This document shows positions 25,931 through 34,946 of a stretch of DNA of 64,000 bases, in pieces. The stretch spans positions 62,001 through 126,000 of the forward strand of contig NZ_JAULBC010000009.1 in NCBI RefSeq assembly GCF_041060425.1, read 5' to 3'. The first letter of the stretch is position 1. Each line of letters opens with the position of its first letter. The position numbers and the translations under genes are program-made. Source of the stretch: Danxiaibacter flavus. GTDB lineage: Bacteria; Bacteroidota; Bacteroidia; Chitinophagales; Chitinophagaceae. The notes beneath the pieces were generated by a model. The model made no database searches and was not told the DNA's origin. It saw nothing but the letters and a program-made list of their open reading frames with translations.

Positions 25931-26134
25931 TCATCCTCCTTGTGATGCCTTTATGATAACCAATGCATCGTTATGCTCCAGTATATAAGATTCCCAATCT
26001 TTTTTTGGAATGACAATATTGTTAACGGCGATGGCAACACCATTCAGGGAGTTAATTTGTAAGGCTTGCAGCGCGAGGGAAAGTGTCAGATGGTCGGCAA
26101 TTTCCTGCGGTTTGCTGTTCAGCAAAATATTCAT
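25931..26134 (-). CDS. thiS: Sulfur carrier protein ThiS
   Basis: 67 residues from MNILLNSKPQE, with the beta-grasp fold pattern and the obligatory C-terminal Gly-Gly (IKASQGG). ThiF adenylates that end and it is converted to thiocarboxylate, which gives sulfur to ThiG. An upstream in-frame ATG (26188) would give a non-family leader. First gene after the TPP riboswitch. Confidence 0.93.
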   Translation of the reverse strand: MNILLNSKPQEIADHLTLSLALQALQINSLNGVAIAVNNIVIPKKDWESYILEHNDALVIIKASQGG

Positions 26135-26210
26135 GGCATCTTGTTTAAGGTGAAAAGAAAAATGAACAATAAACTTTAGGAAATACAAAAACAGAGAACT
26201 CAGATGAGCA

Positions 26211-26286
26211 CTTTTCCCTTCGCAGGCATTATCCTGATCAGGTTAAAAAGGGTATAATCTCAGCCGTGTTTACGGCACCCCTAAAG
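26211..26286 (-). promoter_or_regulatory. TPP (THI-box) riboswitch
   Basis: On the minus strand the RNA reads CTTTAGGGGTGC, then CTGAGAttatACCC, then ACCTGATC and GGATAATGCCTGCGAAGGGA, then AAAG. All the conserved THI-box blocks are in order, and the CTTT/AAAG ends form P1. It lies about 75 bases before thiS and should repress the thi operon when thiamine pyrophosphate is abundant. A -7-like TATTTTCG on the minus strand (26292-26299) sits immediately upstream and is the likely promoter. Confidence 0.96.
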
Positions 26287-26465
26287 CACTGCGAAAATAG
26301 AAGTTTTATTTAAGAAAAAAAGAAATGAGAAAAAAATGGGGGTAGATTATTTTAAAATTATGCTTAAATTGAATTTCTGCTGATTACACTTTGCTGCCTA
26401 ATCCTTGTGTTGCCTGAACCTGATCAGCTGGTCTTTCGATTTAAATATCTGTATAATTTTTGTTT

Positions 26466-27677
26466 ATGATCAACACTACTGTGTTAAGTAGGGTGCGAAT
26501 TGCTGTTGCATGTCTATTTGTAATTTCATCATGTAAGCAGTCTGCCCGTTCTTATCAGAAAATCGTTTTAAAAAATTATATAACGGACACAGTTCCTTAT
26601 GGTGCCAACGGCTTAGTTGTGCATTTTAATGAACGCGGTGATGGAGTGAAATTTTCGTCTATTAACACAATAGATTCAGTAAAAGTTGGCACAGTTCAGT
26701 TACAGGATTTGTCAGGCATTTCGTCTTCAATAAACGAGAAAACGGAGTTGAACAGTTCATTTAAAGTTGCTTTAATTTATGGATCAAAATATAAGTGGAT
26801 CTGTTTTGATACTGACAATGATGGGAATTTCGAAAACGAAGAATTGCAGCGCTTGGACACTTTTAAAAACTCTGTTGTAATAAAAAATGTGGATTTGTAT
26901 GATGGAGAAATTCATCGGAAGCGTGATGTTATTGCTAAGTATGCAATTACACCAATTAACACTGACGGGATAGTTGTTTTTCCTTATTATCACGTTGGAA
27001 ATTTTATAGTTGACAGCATTGAATTCAAGTTTGCTTTATGCGCTTCTTTTTTTGCAGCTGAGTATAATCGTGAATCCGCAATTTTGTTTATAAATAATGC
27101 AAATGAGCCATTTAAAAATCCAAAAGAGCATCCGGTAAAATACAAGGTTGGAGACACTATTTATTTCTCATCTAAATCCTTTCGTTTTGCTGTAGTTTCA
27201 AAAGGCGGCGATACAATAAGCCTGGAAGAACTTACAGATAACGCCCTACACTATGGTATTGAGCCTGGGCAATATGCATTTCCAATACAGGCGACTGACA
27301 TTTCTAATGGTCGTACTTTCACTATAGGGAAGAGTGGAAAGTATACATTGATTGATTTCTGGGGTACCTGGTGCGGACCTTGCAAAGAAATAATGCCCGA
27401 ATTAAAAGCATTGTATAGACAGGCAGCAGAAAAGAACTTTGATATAGTTAGCGTTGCATTTGATAGTTCGATGAAAGACGTAGCAAACTATATTCAGGAT
27501 GAAAACGTAAAATGGATAAATCTGTTTGACGACAGGAATAATAGTGTGATTTGCAAGAAATTTAAGATAGAAGCCTTTCCTACTTTGATTTTATTAGATG
27601 AAAGTGGAAAGATTGTTTTCCGCGAAATAGGTAATCAAAAAGGAATGGAAATGGCCCGGCGCATTTTGCTGAGATAA
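26466..27677 (+). CDS. TlpA-like thioredoxin-domain lipoprotein
   Basis: 403 residues from the ATG at 26466. The N-terminus has a signal peptide with lipobox ISSC. Residues about 30-270 are an N-terminal region I do not recognise (possibly DUF4369-like in function but not in sequence). Residues about 275-403 are a TlpA/AhpC-type thioredoxin fold with active site WCGPC (C303, C306), preceded by YTLIDFWGT and followed by the cis-Pro segment FPTLILLDESG. It should act as a periplasm-facing thiol-disulfide reductase. Transcribed divergently from the thi operon; apparently monocistronic. Confidence 0.88.
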   Translation: MINTTVLSRVRIAVACLFVISSCKQSARSYQKIVLKNYITDTVPYGANGLVVHFNERGDGVKFSSINTIDSVKVGTVQLQDLSGISSSINEKTELNSSFKVALIYGSKYKWICFDTDNDGNFENEELQRLDTFKNSVVIKNVDLYDGEIHRKRDVIAKYAITPINTDGIVVFPYYHVGNFIVDSIEFKFALCASFFAAEYNRESAILFINNANEPFKNPKEHPVKYKVGDTIYFSSKSFRFAVVSKGGDTISLEELTDNALHYGIEPGQYAFPIQATDISNGRTFTIGKSGKYTLIDFWGTWCGPCKEIMPELKALYRQAAEKNFDIVSVAFDSSMKDVANYIQDENVKWINLFDDRNNSVICKKFKIEAFPTLILLDESGKIVFREIGNQKGMEMARRILLR

Positions 27678-27689
27678 CTAAATCTGCAA

Positions 27690-28373
27690 TTATTTCTTAT
27701 AATTTGAATATTCATTCGAAGTAATTATTTCTGCGTTACGCCCCAGTATTCTAATACTCATCGTGGTTTCTTCTTGTAAGGGGAGATACTGATCAGTTTT
27801 TTCAATGTAGATATAAGTAGTATTTACCATCATATAATCGGCTTTGAAGACCTTAACCTTAAAGGGCTCCTCGCTTATGACTTCCGATCGTTCCAATCTT
27901 CCATTTTTCTTGTTAATGTAAAGCGTAACGGGGAAGTCTTTCATGAAATTATTGTCTGCCACCAAAGTGGAGGTATCGTAGTGGTAAGATACAATCAGGT
28001 AGTCAGCATCGTCTTTTAAAATCCGGTATGAGGTGCTGTCCGGCTTAGCAATAGGAATTTGTTGATTATGTTCCTTATTAAATAGTTTTTTGTCGGTTTT
28101 AGATGGAGCTCCGCCGTTCACACTTACAAGTTCCCACCGCTCGGCTGCATTTTTTGCCGGATGATACTTTTCCTCGGTAACTTTTTTTTGACCGCCGGTA
28201 ATTAATGTCGCATGCACTGTATAAGAATAGTCCGCAGCGTTTTGCTTTGCATTTGAGTCAAGGATTATTGTTGAGATATTATATTTCTTAAATGTCTCGA
28301 TCACCGCTGACTTTTGCGCGAATATGAAAGATTTGCCCATTAGAAAAGATGAAACCAGTATTAGTTTTTTCAT
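27690..28373 (-). CDS. Exported protein of unknown function
   Basis: 227 residues with a cleavable-looking signal peptide (MKKLILVSSFLMGKSFIFAQ). The body is strand-rich (LYINKKNGRLERSEV, VNTTYIYIEKTDQYLPLQEETTMSIRIL), which could suggest a LolA/lipoprotein-carrier-like or outer-membrane-associated beta fold. No family is recognised. It converges with the TlpA-like gene (12 bp gap) and is divergent from the ankyrin gene. Confidence 0.78.
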   Translation of the reverse strand: MKKLILVSSFLMGKSFIFAQKSAVIETFKKYNISTIILDSNAKQNAADYSYTVHATLITGGQKKVTEEKYHPAKNAAERWELVSVNGGAPSKTDKKLFNKEHNQQIPIAKPDSTSYRILKDDADYLIVSYHYDTSTLVADNNFMKDFPVTLYINKKNGRLERSEVISEEPFKVKVFKADYMMVNTTYIYIEKTDQYLPLQEETTMSIRILGRNAEIITSNEYSNYKK

Positions 28374-28623
28374 AAAAATTCTATCGGTTAATATACTTTA
28401 ATCCTGATTTTGTACGGGTTTTGATCAGGTTATATTTATAAAAATATACTTTGATTTGAAAGATAACAGTCCCGCATTGCCGTACTTTTAGCCATTTTCT
28501 GTAATTCGTAAATCAATTTCCCTATTTTGAAAACACAATTATACGTGAATCCTAATTTGCAGGCTCAAAAAACAACCGTCACATTTACAGGGCGTTGCTC
28601 AAATAAAATCAGTTATTCACGAG

Positions 28624-30126
28624 ATGAAACAATTATTCCTGGGAATCTTTACACTTGCGACTTTTTCTTTGCATGCGCAAAAAAATATTTTTTTCGACCA
28701 GTCTTATTGGAAAACAAACCCCGATCTGGCTTCAGTTCAGGCAGAGGTAACAAAAGGCAACAATCCTTCCGAATCCAACAGAATGGGAATGGATGCAGTT
28801 GTATACGCCATCAACGCAAAGGCATCGCCTGGTGTCATCAAATACCTGCTGGATCAAAAAGGCAATGAAGTTGATAAGCTTACCCACGATAGCCGTACCT
28901 ATTTGTTTTGGGCAGCCAGCAAAGGAAATACCGAAGTGATCGAATACCTGATTTCCAAAGGAGCAAAATTGAATGTAGAAGATAGCCACGGTATGACGCC
29001 AATTAGTTTTGCTGCAAGTTCCGGACAGGCCGATACAAAAGTTTATGACGCACTTTTAAGGGCTGGAGCAAATGTTAAAGAACGCAATAATGACGGCGCC
29101 AGCTTGTTGTTGTTAGCAATACCAAACGACAATGATTTGTCACTGACAAACTATTTTATATCCAAAGGTCTTTCATTGAGCGATGTAGATGCGGCCGGAA
29201 ACACTGCATTTAACTATGCGGCAAAAGCTGGCAACATCAACCTTATGAAAGCGCTTATTCAAAAAGGTGTAAAGTACAGTGATAATGCAATGATCATGGC
29301 TGCACAGGGAACCAGGGCAAGTGCCAACGGAATAGAAGTTTACCAGTTTCTTGAAACTCTGAAAATTAAACCCAATGCAATTAACCGTAACGGTGAGAAC
29401 GCATTGCATTATGTTGCACGTAAGCCAAAACAGGAAGAGATCATTAAATATTTTATCTCAAAAGGCGTGGATGTAAATCAGGTTGATAAAGATGGCAACA
29501 CTGCATTTATGAATGCCGCTGCAGCTAACAGAGATACAGCAACACTAGAGTTGCTTGTTTCCCGTGTAAAAAATATCAACCAGGTAAATAAAAAAGGTGT
29601 TTCTGCTTTGGATATGGCTGTGCGCGGCAATTCTGCGGATGTTGTTGCCTTGTTGATTGGTAAAGGTGCAGGCATGAACGCTGTTGATGCAGACGGAAAT
29701 AACCTTGCTTATTATCTTATCCAGTCTTACAATCCGCAAGCATTCGAAAGAGGGGCTGCCAACGGCGGTACAAGGGCAGATGATTTTGGTTTGAAGCTAA
29801 AACTGTTGCAGGACAAAGGCTTCAACTTTACCGCTCCGCAAAAAGATGGAAATACATTGTATCATCTCGCAGTAACGAAAAATGACCTGTCGCTTCTTAA
29901 GCGTATTGAAAAACTTAATGTGGATGTTAACGCAAAAAATAAAGAAGGGTTGACTCCGCTGCATAAAGCTGCAATGGTTTCCAGGGATAATGAAATTCTG
30001 AAATATTTGTTATCAATAGGTGCACAAAAAGAAGCAACGACTGAGTTTAAAGAAACGGCTTACGAGTTGGCAAAGGAGAACGAATCTTTTTCAAAAAATA
30101 ATGTTTCGGTTGATTTTTTAAAATAG
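28624..30126 (+). CDS. Exported ankyrin-repeat protein
   Basis: 500 residues. A signal peptide (MKQLFLGIFTLATFSLHAQ) is followed by about a dozen ankyrin repeats covering nearly the whole protein, with recognisable units such as DSHGMTPISFAASSGQ, DKDGNTAFMNAAAANRD, NKKGVSALDMAVRGNSADVVALLIGKGA and NKEGLTPLHKAAMVSRD. Export puts the repeats in the periplasm or at the surface as a binding scaffold. It is the first gene of a tight operon (5 bp to the DUF2271 gene, then 8 bp to the PepSY reductase). That suggests it organises or protects the redox partners, which is inference. Confidence 0.92.
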   Translation: MKQLFLGIFTLATFSLHAQKNIFFDQSYWKTNPDLASVQAEVTKGNNPSESNRMGMDAVVYAINAKASPGVIKYLLDQKGNEVDKLTHDSRTYLFWAASKGNTEVIEYLISKGAKLNVEDSHGMTPISFAASSGQADTKVYDALLRAGANVKERNNDGASLLLLAIPNDNDLSLTNYFISKGLSLSDVDAAGNTAFNYAAKAGNINLMKALIQKGVKYSDNAMIMAAQGTRASANGIEVYQFLETLKIKPNAINRNGENALHYVARKPKQEEIIKYFISKGVDVNQVDKDGNTAFMNAAAANRDTATLELLVSRVKNINQVNKKGVSALDMAVRGNSADVVALLIGKGAGMNAVDADGNNLAYYLIQSYNPQAFERGAANGGTRADDFGLKLKLLQDKGFNFTAPQKDGNTLYHLAVTKNDLSLLKRIEKLNVDVNAKNKEGLTPLHKAAMVSRDNEILKYLLSIGAQKEATTEFKETAYELAKENESFSKNNVSVDFLK

Positions 30127-30131
30127 TATAG

Positions 30132-30626
30132 ATGAAGAATTCTTATAAGTTAGTTGTGATCATTGCTGTGTTGTTCTTACAGGTTGTTACAGGATACGGA
30201 CAAAAGGGTGGGAGTATAAAATATAAATGCATGGTGCAAATGACCAACTATATGGGCGAAGGAGCTTATATAGTTGTGTCCCTCATTGATAGCAAAGGTG
30301 CATACGAGAAAACGCTTTATGTAATGGGTTCTGACAAAAAATGGTACAAGAACTTAAAATCATGGCATAAAGCCTTTTCACAGAAACCATCGAACATAAG
30401 TGCTGTTACCGGTGCTTCTGTGGCAAGTGGTGATCGTAGTGTGACGATATTAGAAATTGAAAACGCGAAAATAAATGCTGGCTATAAACTGAGATTTGAA
30501 ACAGCGGTAGAAGATAAAGCTTACAATGAAAAGGACATTGAAGTTCCATTGACTGCCGAAGGATTATCTGTAAAAACTGAAGGAACAGGTTATATACGCT
30601 ACGTTCGGTTTAGCCCCAATAATTAA
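30132..30626 (+). CDS. DUF2271 protein with flavinylation-like motif
   Basis: 164 residues with a signal peptide (to about GYGQ, residue 24). The rest is a DUF2271 domain (IKYKCMVQMTNYMGEGAYIVVSLIDSKGAYEKTLYVMG...DKKWYK). The segment SAVTGASVASGD contains T93-G94-A95-S96. This closely resembles the [S/T]GA[S/T] sequence to which ApbE attaches FMN in NqrC/RnfG-type proteins. It sits directly upstream of a PepSY-type reductase and one gene from apbE. I therefore infer a periplasmic covalent flavoprotein passing electrons outward. Confidence 0.85.
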   Translation: MKNSYKLVVIIAVLFLQVVTGYGQKGGSIKYKCMVQMTNYMGEGAYIVVSLIDSKGAYEKTLYVMGSDKKWYKNLKSWHKAFSQKPSNISAVTGASVASGDRSVTILEIENAKINAGYKLRFETAVEDKAYNEKDIEVPLTAEGLSVKTEGTGYIRYVRFSPNN

Positions 30627-30634
30627 TTTACAAC

Positions 30635-32830
30635 ATGACGATTTCTGTATGGAGATACAGCCACTTTGCCCTGGCTGTATCTTCTTTTATTTTTATAGCC
30701 CTTGCAGCAATTACCGGCATTATGCTGGCTTTTGAGCCAGTAGTAGAAAAAGTGCCAACGTACAGGGCTGCTGGTTTTAATAAGATCACCGTTGCGGAAG
30801 TCGTTCCTGCAATGAAAAAGTCTTTTGCAGAAGTAACCGAGCTTAAAGTTGATGCCAATCAGTTTGTTCTTGTGAAAGGTGTTGATACAGCCGGGAAAAA
30901 TATTTTTGTTTATGTAGATCCGAAATCCGGAAAGTTATTGGCTTCAGTTCCTAAAAAAAATGAATTCTTTCAATGGGTAACTGATTTTCACCGCTCTCTT
31001 TTCCTGCATGAAACCGGCCGGCTGTTTGTGGGTATTACAGCTTTTTTACTTTTGTTGATCGCTATATCGGGTACGGTTTTGGTAATTCAGCGTCAGCGCG
31101 GTGTTAAGCGTTTTTTTTCAAGAGTAGTTAAAGAAAATTTTGCCCAGTATTACCACGTCGTGCTGGGACGCTTGTCACTCATCGTTATTTTGATCATCGC
31201 ACTAACGGGCACGTATTTGTCATTGGCCCGGTTTCATGTATTTCCTGAGAAGAAAATAGTGCACAAGATCAATTTTAATGAAATAAAGTCAGAGCCGGCA
31301 ATTCCTGCTGAAGCTTTTGCAATCTTTAAAAACATTCCCCTTTCGGGCGTTCAATCCATTGAGTGGCCTTTTTCAGATGATCCAGAAGATTATTACACGC
31401 TTAAGCTAAACGATCGTGAAATAGTGGTCAATCAATTTACAGGGGAGTTGCTTAGTGAGATCCGTTATCCGGTTACAGAGATAATGGCTAATTTTAGCCT
31501 TGATCTGCACACCGGCAGAACAAGTGCAGTTTGGGCTATCATATTAGCGATAGCGGCTGGTAATATTCTCTTTTTTATCTATTCCGGATTTGCAATAACA
31601 TTAAAACGAACTGCAGGAAAGATCAGGAATATGTACAATGCAGAAGAATGCCGTTTCATTATTCTTGTCGGATCTGAAAATGGCAGCACTATGCGTTTTG
31701 CAAAAGCGGTGCATCAGCAATTGATAAAAAACGGAGAGACCTCATTTCTTACTGATCTGAACCGCTATAATGTTTTTCCAGGGGCTGAACATATCGTTAT
31801 TCTTACTTCGACATATGGATTGGGGGATGCACCTGCTAATGCAAAAAAGTTTGCCTCACTTCTTTCAAAACATCCGCAATCTAAGCATGTGAATTTTTCT
31901 GTGGTGGGTTTTGGCTCTCATGCATACCCTGACTTTTGCCGCTTTGCATTTGAAGCCAACAACCTGCTGGCGGAACAATCCTGGGCTGCCCCGTTACTCG
32001 AGATTCATACGGTAAGTGATAAGTCTCCGGAGCAATTTGGACAGTGGTTTGAAACATGGTCACAACAAGCTGGCTTACCTGATCTCGTATTGCCTGAGAA
32101 TTTTCAACAAAAACCGGCAGGCTTGCAACGTATGACGGTAATGGAGAAAACTGAACTAACACATAACGGCGGTTCGTTTTTAGTTAAGCTGAAACCATCC
32201 TGGCTTGCAAGATTTAATTCGGGTGACCTGTTGGCAGTTTATCCTGCAAATGATCACAGGGAAAGATTTTATTCTATCGGAAAAATTGATAGCTTGATTC
32301 AACTTAGTGTGAAGCTGCATGAAGGAGGGGTAGGATCCGGCTATTTGTATGGACTTGTTGAAGGGCAGGAGTTCGAAGCAAAGATTATTTCCAATGCTCA
32401 TTTTCAATTTCCGCAAAAAGCGAAGAAGGTTGTGATGATATCTAACGGTACCGGCATTGCGCCGTTCCTTGGTATGATTGATCAGAATGGCAAAAAAACG
32501 GATTGTCATTTGTACTGCGGATTTCGTGATGCAGCATCTTTCGGGCTTTATAAGGAAAGCCTGGAGAATAATCAGCAAGAGAAAAAACTGGCCGGATTAC
32601 ATGTCGCATATTCCCGGGAAGGAAAAAAACAGTACGTAAAAGATTTACTTGTCCGTGATGCGGAATTTATTGCCAAAGTACTTGCTGATAATGGTGTGCT
32701 GATGTTATGTGGATCGCTGGCAATGCAGCACGACGTGATAGCATTTCTGGATGAATTATGCAAAGCAAAAAATGGGAAAAGCATCAGCTTTTATCAGTCG
32801 CACGAACAGGTGTTGATGGATTGCTATTAA
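30635..32830 (+). CDS. PepSY transmembrane flavoprotein reductase (PepSY-TM + flavodoxin + FNR)
   Basis: 731 residues. The N-terminal half (1-335) is a PepSY-associated membrane domain with four or five helices and histidines in HRSLFLHETGR and LDLHTGRTSAVW that could ligate haem or quinone. A flavodoxin-like domain follows (about 338-480, FIILVGSENGSTMRFAKAV). The C-terminal ferredoxin-NADP reductase part has the FAD motif RFYSIG (about 542), the NADPH motif SNGTGIAPFLGMI (about 602) and MLCGSLAMQ (about 689). It resembles a sulfite-reductase flavoprotein fused to a membrane anchor. It should move electrons from NADPH across the inner membrane. Confidence 0.9.
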   Translation: MTISVWRYSHFALAVSSFIFIALAAITGIMLAFEPVVEKVPTYRAAGFNKITVAEVVPAMKKSFAEVTELKVDANQFVLVKGVDTAGKNIFVYVDPKSGKLLASVPKKNEFFQWVTDFHRSLFLHETGRLFVGITAFLLLLIAISGTVLVIQRQRGVKRFFSRVVKENFAQYYHVVLGRLSLIVILIIALTGTYLSLARFHVFPEKKIVHKINFNEIKSEPAIPAEAFAIFKNIPLSGVQSIEWPFSDDPEDYYTLKLNDREIVVNQFTGELLSEIRYPVTEIMANFSLDLHTGRTSAVWAIILAIAAGNILFFIYSGFAITLKRTAGKIRNMYNAEECRFIILVGSENGSTMRFAKAVHQQLIKNGETSFLTDLNRYNVFPGAEHIVILTSTYGLGDAPANAKKFASLLSKHPQSKHVNFSVVGFGSHAYPDFCRFAFEANNLLAEQSWAAPLLEIHTVSDKSPEQFGQWFETWSQQAGLPDLVLPENFQQKPAGLQRMTVMEKTELTHNGGSFLVKLKPSWLARFNSGDLLAVYPANDHRERFYSIGKIDSLIQLSVKLHEGGVGSGYLYGLVEGQEFEAKIISNAHFQFPQKAKKVVMISNGTGIAPFLGMIDQNGKKTDCHLYCGFRDAASFGLYKESLENNQQEKKLAGLHVAYSREGKKQYVKDLLVRDAEFIAKVLADNGVLMLCGSLAMQHDVIAFLDELCKAKNGKSISFYQSHEQVLMDCY

Positions 32831-32845
32831 CGCTTTTTCGGCTGA

Positions 32846-33835
32846 CTATAAACGCAGTTTTTTCCTGAGCTTTAAATTTTTAGAAGTGATAACCTGTCCA
32901 TCGTCGGTGATCATAATGCAACTGTAATCAGGATATTGTTGCAGTAGCGCAAGTCCTTTGTCTTTGCCCAACACCATAAGTGATGTGCTAAAACCATTGG
33001 CTGTTTCTGTGCCTGGCCCAAACACCGTTACACTCGAAAGGCCTGTTACCGGATAGCCGGTGGAAGGATTGATGATATGCGAATATCTCCTTCCGTCAAA
33101 TACTACAAATTTTTCGTAGCTGCCAGACGTTGTTACAGAGCCTTCGCGCAGCGGAACAACTGCGAATAGCTTATCATTGTGAAACGGATTTGTGATACCA
33201 ATGTTCCAGTCCTTACCATTCGGTTGCTTGCCCCAGGTACTCATATCACCTGATCCATTTACAATACCTGCCTTAATTCCTTTGACAATCATCATTTCCC
33301 TGCATTTATCTGCGGCGTAGCCTTCACCCAGGGCGCCAAAACCAATTTTCATACCCGGTAGCTTTAAAAAGATAGTGGAGTTAATACTATCGAGGATGAT
33401 GTTTTTGTAGCCCACTTTTTCCACTGATTTTTTAACGGCTTCGGGCGAAGGCATTTCCGTCATTGATCCGTCGAATTTCCATATCCTGTCCATTGCTGCA
33501 AAGCTTATGTCAAAAGCACCGTTTGTTATTTCGGAAAAATGAATGGCTCTTTTTGCGAGGTCAAAAACTTCTTTGTCCACCTTAACAGGCCGGATGCCGG
33601 CGTTACTGTTGACCTGTGAGATCTGTGTTTCGGGCTTCCAATCTGATATGAGGTATTCTATCCTTGTGACTTCACCGATTACAGTGTCGATATAACGTTC
33701 TGCAGATAGAGAATCGTTTGCTACGATGGAGATGTCAAAGCGGCTGCCCATCAATTTCACTGTTCTTTTTCGCAAGACCTGAGCGTTGACAGTGCATACA
33801 ATGCAAAGAAACAAACCTGGCAGAAGATATTTCAT
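32846..33835 (-). CDS. apbE: FAD:protein FMN transferase ApbE
   Basis: 329 residues with a signal peptide (to about VNAQ). Conserved blocks: MGSRFDISI, LISDWKPETQIS, FDISFAAMDRIWKFDG, GFGALGEGYAADKCRE, NGSGDMSTWGK and SGSYEKFVVFDGRRYSHIINPSTGYPV. The late Mg-binding block reads ANGFSTSLMVLG, with Asn where many family members have Asp. The enzyme covalently attaches FMN to Thr/Ser of exported proteins. It converges with the PepSY reductase gene (15 bp gap), and the DUF2271 protein next door carries a suitable target motif. Confidence 0.94.
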   Translation of the reverse strand: MKYLLPGLFLCIVCTVNAQVLRKRTVKLMGSRFDISIVANDSLSAERYIDTVIGEVTRIEYLISDWKPETQISQVNSNAGIRPVKVDKEVFDLAKRAIHFSEITNGAFDISFAAMDRIWKFDGSMTEMPSPEAVKKSVEKVGYKNIILDSINSTIFLKLPGMKIGFGALGEGYAADKCREMMIVKGIKAGIVNGSGDMSTWGKQPNGKDWNIGITNPFHNDKLFAVVPLREGSVTTSGSYEKFVVFDGRRYSHIINPSTGYPVTGLSSVTVFGPGTETANGFSTSLMVLGKDKGLALLQQYPDYSCIMITDDGQVITSKNLKLRKKLRL

Positions 33836-34006
33836 AACGGGCGATTGTTGTAACCAATTCGGCGCAAGTTATTGTAAGTGTTGGATTGTGGGATGGCTTT
33901 ATAATAACTTTTGCGCGATTTTATCAAACACACAACAGAAAGTGGATGTAACAACGGCCATGGATTGATGTAGCCGCAGAATTTGCTGAGTAACAGAAGC
34001 TAATTA

Positions 34007-34645
34007 TTATAATGTTTGCACTGCTGGTTGTTGCAAAACCCATGGCTGTGCTTTTTTTGCGATGAAATAAGCCATAATAATATTCGGTACCCAGCATAGC
34101 CAGGCTACAAATAGGTAAGCTTTAATGAAGTCATGAAACAACATGGTTAATAATGGAAGATAAATCCGTAGTGTAACCGCCGCAAAACAAGCTGCATAAC
34201 TATAGATCATCATTTTTTGATGCAGGTTAATGTTGCCGGATCTCACTGATGTGTATGCTATAAGGGTAGTTGTAAACCAAATTGCTCCGAGGCTCATAAA
34301 TCCGGAAGAGGCTATCATTCCCCCTGTGGCGTATGTTGCTATGTAAATACCTGCAAGCGAACTAAGCAGGACACATGTTACATAAATTTTACCAAGCATA
34401 CGATGAATCTGCATCCTAGTCAATCGAAGACGCCGGTTAAATTGGGGCCAGCCCGTGAGCAGGGCAATGCCGCCACCAACGATGTGTATGTAAAATCCAA
34501 CATTGTATAATGCGCTTAACAAAAGCGTATCACTTTTAGATCGCAACAGGCCGAATCTCGTTCCGAAAATAAAATATGCAACCGGGTAAAGGCTGACAAT
34601 TGTGGCAAGGATGGCAATTGCAATTTTTGAAATTCTGAGTGTCAT
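34007..34645 (-). CDS. DUF2306 membrane protein
   Basis: 212 residues with about six hydrophobic helices. Conserved histidines occur in FYIHIVGGGIALLTGWPQF, MQIHRMLGKIYV and HQKMMIYSYAACFAAVTLRIYLP, typical of DUF2306. The histidine placement resembles small haem- or quinone-interacting membrane proteins, but no activity is established. The gene lies 170 bases from apbE on the same strand, so a link to the redox locus is possible but unproven. Confidence 0.85.
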   Translation of the reverse strand: MTLRISKIAIAILATIVSLYPVAYFIFGTRFGLLRSKSDTLLLSALYNVGFYIHIVGGGIALLTGWPQFNRRLRLTRMQIHRMLGKIYVTCVLLSSLAGIYIATYATGGMIASSGFMSLGAIWFTTTLIAYTSVRSGNINLHQKMMIYSYAACFAAVTLRIYLPLLTMLFHDFIKAYLFVAWLCWVPNIIMAYFIAKKAQPWVLQQPAVQTL

Positions 34646-34946
34646 AGTGCAGCTTAAAGGTTGTGGTGTTGGATAAAGTTACAGAATAATATTTTTTGTG
34701 TAGAGGCCGGATTTCGCCATCATGTAATGTCAAAGGTAAAAGCGTCAATTCTGCGCCCTCTGTGAAAATAACTCAATGAGCTTTGTGGTAAAAATCTGTG
34801 CTTCCGTGTCTCAGTTGCCACACAAACCCAAAACTCATTTTTAATCTGTACAAAAGTCAAAACGACGTATATTCATGCTAACTGATTGTCTTTCTAAAAA
34901 CGCATTGCTTTATCATTTGTCAACTTAACCATACAACCAGCATATC
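34646..34946. other. Divergent intergenic region, no gene seen
   Basis: About 300 bases between the DUF2306 gene (minus) and the esterase gene (plus). It contains phrases such as CCTCTGTGAAAATAAC and TTCCGTGTCTCAGTTGCC, like the word repeats seen elsewhere, and should hold two promoters. Confidence 0.4.

Noticed and set aside
26460..26465. TTG two codons upstream as start of the TlpA-like gene
   Set aside because: The ATG at 26466 gives a normal lipoprotein signal peptide; the TTG only adds two residues.
28527..28868. Frame overlapping the start of the ankyrin gene
   Set aside because: It is out of frame with a gene that has a clear signal peptide and repeats; its own sequence has no family features.
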